Shown here piece by piece: positions 56,801-64,000 of a stretch of DNA of 64,000 nucleotides. This stretch comes from Thraustochytrium sp. TN22 (lineage: Eukaryota; Sar; Bigyra; Thraustochytrida; Thraustochytriidae): NCBI GenBank assembly GCA_013306675.1, contig JABLUY010000200.1, positions 1 through 64,000 of the forward strand. The letters run 5' to 3'. Positions within the stretch are counted from its first letter, which is position 1. Every line of letters begins with the position of its first letter. Under the pieces are notes generated by a model. That model saw only the letters and a list, made by a program, of their open reading frames with translations. It was not told the origin of the DNA and did not search any database. Both the position numbers and the translations under genes were made by a program.

Positions 56801-57913
56801 CTCAGCGGGGTGCTCGTCCAGCAGCGCGTTGCAAAAGTCGTTCATCTCATCCTCGTCGCCAACATAGGTGAACGTCGCACAGAGGTCATCGCCTGTGCCA
56901 TCCAGGCAGCCGCAGTCATTATGAGCGCCGTCGGTAATAAAGCCGTCCAGCGACCAGTCCGAGCAGCCGCTCCCGAACACGCTGCAGTCAGGACCGGTGT
57001 AAGGATTGCGGCAGACACAGCTTGCGCCATCCTCGGACGCCTCGCCAGTAGACCCCCATACTGAAGCGCACTGGACAAGGATCTCGCTATCGACGCAGGC
57101 GTGGCCAGCCGGGCACGGCACGCACTTGTCCCACTCCGAGCGCGACGTGTCAATGTAGAATCCTGGCTTGCACGTAGCGCAATATTTGGCGCCAGTCGTG
57201 CGGCCACTATGGATGCTTTGGCCCATCGGATACGTCAGCGTCTCGATGGCTTGATGAGTCTTGAGGTAGCACCTTTTAGCCGCATGGTTGAAGGTGAAAA
57301 GTTCGCAGTTGTTATTCCCCTGGCACTTGCGCCGGCAGTTGTGCTCGTTCGCAATGTTGTCGATCTTAGCGATGTCATAGTTGATTGCATTGTACCTGTA
57401 CATCATGCAACCCTGGCTGTCAACAGCTGAGGCCCACGTGTTTAGCGCCTCAAAGTTTCCAGGGCATTCCAGGAGGCCACAAACAGAGTTTGCGTCCAGC
57501 CTTGGCTGAGCGAATAGAAACGTAATTGTGCCATCGTCTTCAGCAACCCATGCGCTTACGTCATGTTTCGGCGCACTCCTAAGGCGACAGTTGTTCGGCG
57601 TCGATGGATCAATCGACGAACGCGTCCATTCCCAGTATTGACACGGGCGGCTGGACTCCTCAGAGAGAGAGCTAAGAGTGGTGGTTCCGCATAGAGCACG
57701 GCACGCACCCGCGTCAGCTGTGAATGTACTACTAGAATAGCTATCTGGAACGTCCCGGTAGTCGATTTTCACCTGGTTGATCAAAGTACACCCCGGGTAA
57801 GGGTACACATTCAGGTCCTCATTGCTTTCGGGGATCGAGATGTTTGGCATGATCTGCACCGCTCCACGAGCAATCACGACCAGCTCAACGAGCACAACGA
57901 GGGCGATGAGCAT
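50882..57913 (-). CDS. Giant type I surface protein, copy B
   Basis: 2,343 residues from the ATG at 57911-57913 (MLIALVVLVELVVIARGAVQ), itself a usable signal peptide. The codon aligned with copy A's start is not ATG; translation here must begin 10-12 codons further in. The domain order is as in copy A: two PAN/Apple-like modules (GCTLINQVK...; GCMMYRYNA...), a Cys-rich module, two C-type-lectin-like domains, a helical region with a Gly/Ala-rich hydrophobic segment (VIPGVGPAIAAAGAGIILSA) followed by TRRR, then Cys-containing and coiled-coil blocks. It ends in a C-terminal membrane segment (GLIAGVTIGVLATVGVAAFF) and a 60-residue tail. The cytoplasmic motif aligned with A's NPSY is KPSY. From about the KTKRKLDAE coiled coil to the membrane segment the protein is nearly identical to A, while the first ~240 residues are very different. 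It lacks A's EAGL expansion. No stop interrupts the frame. Confidence 0.9.
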   Translation of the reverse strand: MLIALVVLVELVVIARGAVQIMPNISIPESNEDLNVYPYPGCTLINQVKIDYRDVPDSYSSSTFTADAGACRALCGTTTLSSLSEESSRPCQYWEWTRSSIDPSTPNNCRLRSAPKHDVSAWVAEDDGTITFLFAQPRLDANSVCGLLECPGNFEALNTWASAVDSQGCMMYRYNAINYDIAKIDNIANEHNCRRKCQGNNNCELFTFNHAAKRCYLKTHQAIETLTYPMGQSIHSGRTTGAKYCATCKPGFYIDTSRSEWDKCVPCPAGHACVDSEILVQCASVWGSTGEASEDGASCVCRNPYTGPDCSVFGSGCSDWSLDGFITDGAHNDCGCLDGTGDDLCATFTYVGDEDEMNDFCNALLDEHPAERCPCGHVRNGDGDCVAPSAAATPGLSCPLGSAPVGDSCLFVAGFPHSNADARAVCGTLEMTLATTTPELLADLTTLFETAKETAGAEALAGVDLLWLGVRWAGILHPLTETLPVDGNLSGVLLESAAWDDGTVFDTDDVQFAPGTSVLDDNGNRTCLALNISDGLLYARDCAEALGTVCQASAVYGECTSGYTFDPVRSVCVPSDLQAAPTCYEGWTELRGGCVKLESTSMTFTEAQASCAYAGGRLASALDNDEMAIIESLVEGEASAAWLGLVHTTGADAVWSDGFEVDATLIDLATGGCLYVSGSGWLMDSYCGTMRPSVCMQDQPRQCADGSYLVKAADGTFVCEKLGTGLHTSYLQETYCAKSALESGNATRRAAGAALLDSTARCMESAASQSSIAFSAQLERLAKIGQSALSAAYFDAEHAPIDDYEPADNATMYDLYKSSDPFYYATTSVLLDGLVRHGPGLGSYRQVPLTSDVQAFLKVNTPAFGSCRRLPCPCGQVRAADNECYEIDDSDAGHYARVQLELYAAYARCALVPRDQRRASLTFAPMDQFFSRAIFCLRGMDTSGENRVDADSQLAVVEIILKMIELDASAYGDTDRLAKQRKLAGELRDSLAQAPLVSLTVPQYALEFTKAQITTLADKYESRAHFSLAQELKDDLDDTIKSELALLGQQLEAGLASLSTQLTELSEQMAKGFSSVHEAFAADAATSIAMKESEVEALADNMDDVYERAMGSYASMETWRGRFEEAVDEMEVILIAMIDIQDEYNDVKEELEDLKEQRARVGHITAIFKAIGGICIMAAAVIPGVGPAIAAAGAGIILSALPTRRRSLETQALDERTRARAMTTDPAPCTFLSLASAVQDSSIRQTEDGTVLFSETPSERSRTSSQMSMLRLQTPSAAAAGTRLASLSPQVRVAVPDASAVCTTPIVNATRSESRTLLSGHIAHLQSLNIVTGIDVAGAASRVTNFLDAIDDALGDGTGAGTAGAETVVKLKHADAEVCDGALTVYQCSRLAGGLPDVVVSCCALQQSGSGSFLESTCELPSAAELDDLGVDCEVRTDNSDRTLTHSPNELGTQNKHVYAQCTQSQQSIVRGEAMMDRSRLAEAFRLSACVDGLEVTATKADAGLDTPSGFWIDALTVACPTGDAPGACKDVAGDRRCENCRRLKGDATTSTVSTRRQLLTRRASSPRVTEAIPRDWALRRGSKPDDPGISRADSSDASNRRRELGIFSSAFVVGKNAAASFSKTQTAKKWSKSATEVEDNLQAAGVLGEIIRLATTEIQIEPVPDLPYVPSTDVIKNSFDVLTELLNKIADTMMTLNTRLIAMVFDAEYYADAEEDGVSGEALEHPALWDSIYAEFMDLLEYDLSICPKLVDDGADSELGAEERRRRLQVLEDDVVERRTALRRRLGMRPVDAVDLRRSLKTKRKLDAEIAEKEAHLEELREAYREERKKLTTACGHFRSAVRQVTIFGKAVHESYIELIDLFRRGKVLVSNMADLEERQAAAEQTAQEMFLDGTSVSPVMARATLSTQVASFAVDRATLAQDAVEAFHETMFQESIMSMQTVAEEALVDFCASVIYSDPDMLNSIEAFCNAGYDGRGLGSYSLLTLSERLRSAANSIEKSLVDQYIEYGLIEADLAILDVSELIDFERLRSEGSGSFRLEGPQGGFAVRPDNYTISAGLARGGPYYCTEDDSLKLDNLEMETVGMLFYDADGNLLGPVANQGSMTVDIKLHGPFVKSRSGASYAFSMRSYDNLRYSYHLPTEDGLCTGGSPTLLGTLCVAGAQSQVDTSKQARPTPYATWDFTISGSGSAFLDRIDSVRIVADLRGIRNDDLECRVETTQYREEVEAVTSSAPEDSSSAGLIAGVTIGVLATVGVAAFFVVRRVRRRRAQQADGSVGQQAGASLTVTDAKPSYEGTASADERRPSSGAMAGRLSAMLSSLGLTREQAVRYMSDTPGSGSAH

Positions 57914-59647
57914 CGCTAGGCTGAACGCTGCCGTTGTTCTCCGTACCCTTCGCGCGTCGTCGGTGTCTTTGGTAGGTGGCTGCACAACTCAGCGGCAGGG
58001 CGCTCAGATTGGCCTTGGCAGGGCCCTTTCAACGCGAGCTCGCCGGAGCTCGCGACGAGGACCTTGCGGCTTTGCTTGTCGCAATGTCGCCTTTCGGCCT
58101 GACGGCGTTTACATCGCGCGCCTGCGCGCGCCCCGGCTGAGCGAGGGATGCACTGCTGGCCCTACCTTCTCTGAGTTCTCTCGCTGTTACCAGTCGTCTG
58201 CGGCCTGCCCCGTTCTTGAGGCCAGTCGCTGCAGACGCTCGCGCACCGCGCGTGCCGGCCCGGTACGGGCGACCTACTACTCCCTGCTAGTCCCTCTAGA
58301 GCGAGTCGCGACTCAGTAGCGAGGCTGCCAGTGCTGCGAGGGATGCGCGTCTGACTTGACTCGCTTTTATGACTAGTTACGGTAGCGGCCGCCACGCCGC
58401 TGCGTTGGTTCTCCGGCCAACGCCGGGGCCGAGTCGGCCGACTGCACGCCGCGTGCACCGGCCCTCTGGCCAGGCGCTCAGCGCGCGCACGCACAGGTTT
58501 CCGCTAGCCAGCTAGCTAGCAAGCTCCTCCTCTCTGGAGTGGTAGGGCACCGTCCCGATTATTGTTTCATCTTGACCGAATACCTCCTCTGTGGTCGCCT
58601 CCTGCCGCTGCTCATCCACGCGTCCACGCACAGCGCCTTGAGCTTCTCGCCGCCTCGGCCGTCTCCACGGCAGCTTGCATCAGCCGCAGCGGCCGTCGGC
58701 CGCCTCGCCCTCGCGCTGGCCCCCCGCCCAAAAGCCGCAGCCTTGTATTTATCATCGGCGCTGCCTCAGCTCCGAGTCGTGCTGCTGGCGGCCTGCACGT
58801 CCTCCTTGAGGACTGACCTCCGATTCGACTCGCTCGGCGGTGGCGGGTCTCGCGCTCGCGGTCGCTTGGCAAGGCCTGGCGGCGCGCTTGGCGCGTCCGA
58901 GTCCTCGTCGCGGCTTCGAGTCAGGGCGTCCGGGCTTCGCAGCGCTCCCCGGGCCGTGGCCGCTGGCCGCGGCCTAGGCCTACTGACTGGCATCACGATG
59001 CTGGGCCCAGCTGGGCTGTTCTCCACCTTTCCCCGCTGGCTGGCGCTGGCTGCGCCTGCATCCGATTCCGAGCGCAATGCGCGTGTGCATCCGTGCGTCG
59101 CCGTGGATGGCCTGGCCTACGCGGGTTGCCCGACCGACTGGCCCAGGGCCCGGCGGGACGCTGATCTTGCCCGCTCGCCGGACGGGACACGGCAGCTCAA
59201 GCGCAGCTGGGCGTGCGGGCCTGCCCGGTTCTGGTGGCTCCGCGGCGCGGCTTGCAGTTGTGCCTCACTTGCTCCAGTGAGGCAGAAGCGCGGCCAGGGC
59301 TCTCCTCGCCGCTGCCCTGCTGGCCAGCCACTGCAGCCAGCCCACTGGCACGGGCAACTGACGGTGATGCGCGCTGCCGTCTCGAGCTCGGCCCCCCTTG
59401 CACTGGCCATGATGGCAGTGCGGCCCGGCTGACTCTAGTCTGAGCTGGGTACCCGGCCGCGTCGCCCGCGCCCGAGTCAAGTCAGACTCGGCGAAGTGCC
59501 TTGCCAGTGCCAGTGCACTGCCAGTGGCAGTGCCGGTCGGCAAAGCTGCAACCTCGTTTCGTGGACACGAGCGGCGACGAGCAGCGGCAAGCGGCGGCGG
59601 AGCTCGGTCTCGGACGGCGCCGTACGACGCGGAGTGCTGCGAGCATC
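57914..59647. promoter_or_regulatory. Divergent promoter region between copies B and C
   Basis: 1.7 kb between divergent starts. The frame at 58539-59432 is Arg/Ala/Pro-rich with no motif, and I do not call it. GAGTC-type motifs occur at about 58769-58825 and 58898-58910. A dense dyad of TGCCAGTG motifs lies at 59502-59534, about 115 bp before copy C's ATG. Confidence 0.45.
59502..59534. repeat. TGCCAGTG/CACTGGCA dyad cluster
   Basis: Overlapping direct and inverted copies of the octamer: TGCCAGTGCCAGTG, then CACTG, CCAGTGGCAGTG. It is self-complementary over much of its length. The same motif forms the hairpin upstream of copy A (42701-42725). Confidence 0.75.
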
Positions 59648-62600
59648 ATGAGGGCAGGCAGCTCGTCGACGGCAATCCTGCTGGTGGCGCTCCTCGAGCT
59701 AACCGTGGCCGCCCGCGGGGAGGTGCAGGCTGTGCCAGAGGTCTCCTTCGGATCTACAAACCCGTATCCGGATCCTGGATGCACGTTGATTGATAGGAAA
59801 AAGCAGGTTCAGGCCTCGACGTATCGTTCGTACCAAGGCTCCATCCCTGACGCAGGATCGTGCCGTGCTTTGTGCGAGACAGGATTCGCTCGAGACCCCA
59901 CTGGCATTACCGCTGAGGAGAAGCCTTGTGAAGCCTGGATGTGGCAGTCAGATGGGTCTTGCTGGTTTTACTCTCCTCCACCAAATGACTACGATACGTC
60001 GACCGGAACTTACGTCCAGCCTTCCCCATCCCCCGGTACCGTGACGGGTCTCATGAGTTGCACTGGAGATTCTGAGGCCCTGAACACGTGGATGAAGGCT
60101 GCTGGCAGCGATGGGTGCATGCTCGATAAATACTTTCCGCAAATGTATACAATCCAAGACATCTTCCCTGTCACGGACCCTCATGACTGCCGACGCCTGT
60201 GTCAGGAGGACACCCGATGCCAGCTTTTTACTTTACAGCTTTTCTCTTTAGGATACAAGAAGAACACGTGCAGGCTCAAAGAGGCCACATCTATCGAGAA
60301 GCCCGGGTACCGAGAGGACGCTGCCATGTATCAACCCGCTACGACTGGTACCAAGTACTGCGCCTCATGCAGGCCAGGCTACTTCATCGATACCTCGCGA
60401 TCGGAGTGGGACAAGTGCGTGTCGTGTCCCGCGGGATATGCCTGCACAAACAACGAGATCCTGGCCCTGTGCAGTTCCATGCCGGGCTCCACAGGAGAAG
60501 CTTCGGAGGACGGGAGTAGCTGTGTTTGCCGCGATCCTTACGTCGGTGCGGACTGCAGCATGTCCGCAAACGGTTGCTCGGACTGGTCCCTGGATGGCTT
60601 CATTTCCGACGGCGCTCATGATGAATGCGGCTGCCTGGATGGCACAGACAACAGAATCACCACCTGCGACATGTTCGACTTCGCCGACAACGAGGAAGAC
60701 TTGAACGATCATTGCGACGCGTTGCTCACCGAAGACCCGGCGGATCGGTGCGCTTGTAGCCTCACACGGAACGCCGACGGGAGTTGTACCCGGTCCTCCG
60801 GCACGACAACGCCGGAGCTCTCATGCCCGCTCGGGTCCGTGCCCGTAGGCGAAGCCTGCCTCTTCATCGCGGGCGCTCCGCATTCAAACGCGGATGCGCG
60901 CGCCGTGTGTGGCGCGCTCGAGATGACGCTCGCAACCGCCGCACCGGGCCTTCTCGTGAACCTGACGACCCTTTTCGAGACGGCCAAGGAGACCGCGGGT
61001 GCGGAGGCCCTGGCGGATTTGCTCTGGCTCGGCGTGCGCTGGGCGGGCATCCTGCATCCACTCATTGAGACGTTTCCCGTAGATGGCAACCTGAGCGGCG
61101 TCCTGCTGGAGTCTGCAGCGTGGGATGACGGGACAGTCTTCGACACGGACGACGCGCAATTCGCGCCCGGCACCAGCGTTCTGGACGACAACGGGAACCG
61201 CACGTGTTTGGCGCTCAACATCAGCGACGGCCTCTTGTACGCGCGCGACTGCGCCGAGGCGCTCGGCACGGTCTGCCAGACGCCTGCCGTCTACGGCGAG
61301 TGCACGAGCGGCTTCACCTTCGACCCTGTGTGGAGCGTCTGCGTGCCGTCCGACCTGCAGACGCCGCCAACCTGCTACGCGGGCTGGACAGAGCTGCGCG
61401 GGGGCTGTGTGAAGCTGGAGTCTACATCGATGACCTTCACGGACGCGCAGGCCAGCTGTGCCTACGCCGGAGGCCGCCTTGCATCGGCGCTCGACTCCGG
61501 CGAGATGGCCATCATCGAATCCCTGGTGGAAGGCGAAGCCAGCGGCGCATGGCTCGGCCTTGCCCACCCGACCGGCGCAGATGCTGTCTGGAGCGACGGC
61601 TTCGAGGTGGACGCGACCCTGATCGACCTTGCGACGGACGGCTGCCTCTACGTGTCGGGCTCTGGCTGGCTCATGGACTCAGATTGCGGAACGATGCGGC
61701 CGTTTGTGTGCATGCAGGAGCAGCCGCGCCAGTGTGCGGACGGCTCGTACCTGGTCAAGGGCGCGGACGGCACCTTCGTCTGCGAGAAGCTTGGCACAGG
61801 GCTCTACACAAGCTACCTGCAGGAAACGTACTGCGCCAAGAGCGCGTTGGAGTCCGGCAACGCGACGCGTCGGGCCGCTGGCGCTGCGCTGTTGGACTCA
61901 ACCGCGCGCTGCATGGATTCTGCTGCAAGCCAGAGCTCGCCATCCGCCTCGTCTGCGCAGCTCGAACGACTCGCAAAGATTGGCCAAAGCGCTCTCGCTG
62001 CGGCCTACTTTGATGCCGAGCACGCGCCGATCGACGACTACGAGCCGGCGGACAACGCAACCATGTACGACTTGTACAGGACGTCGGACCCGTTTTACTA
62101 CGCCACCACCTCGGTGCTGCTCGACGGTTTGGTGCGCTATGGGCCGGGCCTTGGCTCGTACCGCCAGGTGCCGCTGACCTCGGACGTGCAGGCCTTCCTC
62201 AAGGTCAATACGCCAGCCTTCGGCTCTTGCCGGCGCCTGCCGTGCCCGTGCGGCCAGAGGCGCGCCGCAGACAATGAGTGCTACGAGATCGACGACTCCG
62301 ACGCCGGCCACTACGCGCGCGTGCAGCTGGAGCTTTATGCAGCCTACGCCCGCTGCGCGCTTGTGCCACGAAAGCAGCGCCGCGCTCACCTCACCTTCGC
62401 GCCCATGGACCAGTTCTTCTCTCGTGCCACCTTCTGCCTGCGCGGCATGGACACCAGCGAGGACATCCGCGTGGACGCCGACACTCAGCTCGCTGCCGTG
62501 GAGGTCATTCTCAACATGATCGAGCTGGACGCCTCGGCGTACGGTAACACCGACCGCCTCGCCAAGCAGCGGAAGCTGGCGGGTGAGCTGCGGGACAGCC

Positions 62601-64000
62601 TGGCGCAAGCGCCGCTGGTCTCGCTCTCCGTGCCGCCGTACGCGCTGGAGTTCACCAAGGCGCTGATCACGACCCTGGCGGACATGTACGAGTCTCGTGC
62701 GCACTTCTCGCTCGCGCAGGAGCTCAAGGACGACCTGGATGACACGATCAAGTCCGAGCTAGAGCTGCTTGGCCAGCAGCTGGAGGCCGGCCTGGCCAGC
62801 CTTTCGACGCAACTAGCGGCGCTCTCGGACCAGATGGCCAAAGGTTTCTCGAGCGTGCACGAGGCTTTTGCAGCAGACGCCGCAACGTCCATCGCCATGA
62901 AGGAGTCCGAGGTCGAAGCGCTGGAAGACAATATAAACGATGTGTACGCGCGGGCCATGGGCTCGTACGCCTCCATGGAGACCTGGCAGGGGCGCTTTGA
63001 TGAGGCTCTCGACGAGATGAAGGTCATTATCTACCGCATGGTTGACATTCAGGACGAGTACAATGACATCAAGGAGGATCTCGAAGAGCTCAAGGAACAG
63101 CGCGCGAAGATTAGCAGGACCATGGACATACTCAAGGCCGTCGGAGGAGTCTTCATCATGGCTGCCGCCATCGTTCCCGGTGTTGGCCCGGCCATCGCGG
63201 CTGCAGGTGCCGGCATCGTCCTCTCGGCGCTCCCTTCGCGCAGGCGGCGCCTCGAGACTCAGACGCTGGATGAGCGCACGCAATCGCGCGCGATGGCCAC
63301 GGACCCGGCCCCGTGCACCTTCCTCAGCCTCGCGGGCGCCGTGCAGAACTCCACGATCCGCCAGACCGAGATGGGCACTGTTCTCTTCAGCGAGATGCCC
63401 GGTGGCAGGTCTCGCACGGGCTCGCAGATGTCGACGCTGCGCCTCCAGACCCCGTCTTCTGCAGCTGCGGGCACGCGACTCGCGTCTTCGTCACCGCAAA
63501 TTCGCGTTGCCGTCCCTGATGCCTTGGCGGTCTGCACAACGCCCATCGTCAACGCGACGCGGAGCGAATCCCGGAACCTGCTCGGCGATCACATCGCTCA
63601 CCTCGAGAGCCTGGGCATCGTCACGGGTATCGACGCTGCCGGAGCTGCCTCGCGCGTGACCAACTTTCTTGACGCGATCGACAACGTGATGGGCGACGCC
63701 ACAGGCGCTGGCACGGCGAGCGTGGAGACCATCGTCAAGCTGAAGCACGCGGACGCGGAGGTGTGCGACGGTGCGCTCACCGTCTATCAGTGCTCTCGCC
63801 GCGCTGGCGGCCTCCCGGACGTGGTGGTCTCGTGCTGCGCCCTGCAGCAGAGCGGCATGGGCTCCTTTTTGGAATCTACCTGTGAGCTGCCCTCCATGGC
63901 GGAGCTCGACGGCCTGGGCGTGGACTGCGAGGTGCGCACGGACAACTCGGACAGGACGCTCACGCGCAGTCCGAACGAGCTCGGAACCCAAAACAAGCAC
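59648..64000 (+). CDS. Giant type I surface protein, copy C (3' partial)
   Basis: The frame is open from the ATG at 59648 to the window edge: 1,451 codons, no stop. It begins with a signal peptide (MRAGSSSTAILLVALLELTV). PAN/Apple-like modules follow (about residues 38-120, GCTLIDRKK...; about 155-225, GCMLDKYFPQ...), then the Cys-rich module (CRPGYFID ... CVSCPAGYAC) and two C-type-lectin-like domains (about 390-545 and 575-690). Next comes the helical region and the hydrophobic segment (IVPGVGPAIAAAGAGIVLSA), followed by SRRRR, one Arg more than in A and B. Cys-rich blocks shared with A and B then lead to the edge. The PAN region is the most diverged of the three copies; from the lectin domains onward the match is close. 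The missing ~900 residues should include coiled coils and the membrane anchor. Confidence 0.9.
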   Translation, partial: MRAGSSSTAILLVALLELTVAARGEVQAVPEVSFGSTNPYPDPGCTLIDRKKQVQASTYRSYQGSIPDAGSCRALCETGFARDPTGITAEEKPCEAWMWQSDGSCWFYSPPPNDYDTSTGTYVQPSPSPGTVTGLMSCTGDSEALNTWMKAAGSDGCMLDKYFPQMYTIQDIFPVTDPHDCRRLCQEDTRCQLFTLQLFSLGYKKNTCRLKEATSIEKPGYREDAAMYQPATTGTKYCASCRPGYFIDTSRSEWDKCVSCPAGYACTNNEILALCSSMPGSTGEASEDGSSCVCRDPYVGADCSMSANGCSDWSLDGFISDGAHDECGCLDGTDNRITTCDMFDFADNEEDLNDHCDALLTEDPADRCACSLTRNADGSCTRSSGTTTPELSCPLGSVPVGEACLFIAGAPHSNADARAVCGALEMTLATAAPGLLVNLTTLFETAKETAGAEALADLLWLGVRWAGILHPLIETFPVDGNLSGVLLESAAWDDGTVFDTDDAQFAPGTSVLDDNGNRTCLALNISDGLLYARDCAEALGTVCQTPAVYGECTSGFTFDPVWSVCVPSDLQTPPTCYAGWTELRGGCVKLESTSMTFTDAQASCAYAGGRLASALDSGEMAIIESLVEGEASGAWLGLAHPTGADAVWSDGFEVDATLIDLATDGCLYVSGSGWLMDSDCGTMRPFVCMQEQPRQCADGSYLVKGADGTFVCEKLGTGLYTSYLQETYCAKSALESGNATRRAAGAALLDSTARCMDSAASQSSPSASSAQLERLAKIGQSALAAAYFDAEHAPIDDYEPADNATMYDLYRTSDPFYYATTSVLLDGLVRYGPGLGSYRQVPLTSDVQAFLKVNTPAFGSCRRLPCPCGQRRAADNECYEIDDSDAGHYARVQLELYAAYARCALVPRKQRRAHLTFAPMDQFFSRATFCLRGMDTSEDIRVDADTQLAAVEVILNMIELDASAYGNTDRLAKQRKLAGELRDSLAQAPLVSLSVPPYALEFTKALITTLADMYESRAHFSLAQELKDDLDDTIKSELELLGQQLEAGLASLSTQLAALSDQMAKGFSSVHEAFAADAATSIAMKESEVEALEDNINDVYARAMGSYASMETWQGRFDEALDEMKVIIYRMVDIQDEYNDIKEDLEELKEQRAKISRTMDILKAVGGVFIMAAAIVPGVGPAIAAAGAGIVLSALPSRRRRLETQTLDERTQSRAMATDPAPCTFLSLAGAVQNSTIRQTEMGTVLFSEMPGGRSRTGSQMSTLRLQTPSSAAAGTRLASSSPQIRVAVPDALAVCTTPIVNATRSESRNLLGDHIAHLESLGIVTGIDAAGAASRVTNFLDAIDNVMGDATGAGTASVETIVKLKHADAEVCDGALTVYQCSRRAGGLPDVVVSCCALQQSGMGSFLESTCELPSMAELDGLGVDCEVRTDNSDRTLTRSPNELGTQNKH

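Noticed and set aside
58539-59432. 297-codon frame between surface-protein copies B and C
   Set aside because: No domain and no homology to the neighbouring family; composition like other spacer frames.
1-64000. tRNA, rRNA, CRISPR arrays, transposases, integrated viral elements
   Set aside because: I looked for T-loop motifs, rRNA-like blocks, spaced repeats and transposase or reverse-transcriptase motifs and found nothing convincing. One isolated GGTTCGA near 25914 lacks tRNA arms.

Overview
The window is nuclear DNA from a GC-rich (very roughly two-thirds G+C by eye), gene-dense protist. Most genes are single long open frames on both strands. Eukaryotic markers include a nuclear poly(A)-binding protein, a proteasome-assembly chaperone, a CCDC57-like centriolar protein (implying a flagellate stage), an RGS protein, an AGC kinase, a cyclic-nucleotide-gated-type K+ channel and an F-box protein. 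One gene at 25.9-26.6 kb appears to need an intron. The overall look would fit a thraustochytrid-like stramenopile, but that is only an inference.

Layout. 0-9 kb: the 3' end of a TPR gene (+), CCDC57-like (-), PSMG2 (-), PABPN1 (+) and an RBP45/47-type three-RRM protein (-). 9-12.4 kb: gene-poor, with a possible decayed coding region and a 13-copy, 26-bp minisatellite. 12.4-16.4 kb: a KCTD9-like BTB/pentapeptide protein (+) and an RGS membrane protein (+). The RGS frame carries one in-frame UGA and is followed by a convincing SECIS hairpin, so I call it a selenoprotein. 16.4-25.1 kb: an AGC kinase (-) and a K+ channel (-) separated by 2.7 kb of repeat-rich spacer. 25.9-36.1 kb: a small spliced unknown gene (+), an SCP2-PH-ABC1-beta-lactamase fusion (-), an F-box/SAP-like protein (-), a WD40 protein (+) and an Mpo1/DUF962-like membrane protein (-). 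36.1-39.9 kb: very GC-rich non-coding DNA. 39.9-41.9 kb: a membrane-anchored class-III aminotransferase (+).

43-64 kb: a locus of three paralogous giant cell-surface proteins of about 2,350 residues (copy A +, copy B - tail to tail with A, copy C + running off the window). Each has a signal peptide, PAN/Apple-like modules, a Cys-rich module, two C-type-lectin-like domains and a helical region holding a Gly/Ala-rich hydrophobic segment followed by a run of arginines. A and B, which are complete, also show a C-terminal membrane anchor and short tail. The first ~240 residues differ strongly between copies while the rest is conserved, and the 3' parts of A and B are almost identical. The pattern suggests a recognition or adhesion family evolving by duplication and gene conversion.

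The two most interesting items are the RGS selenoprotein candidate (14980-16000) and the giant ectodomain gene family (43302-64000). Spacers are unusually rich in pentanucleotide microsatellites and in a GAGTCC-type hexamer. I saw no tRNA, rRNA, CRISPR array or convincing transposon.
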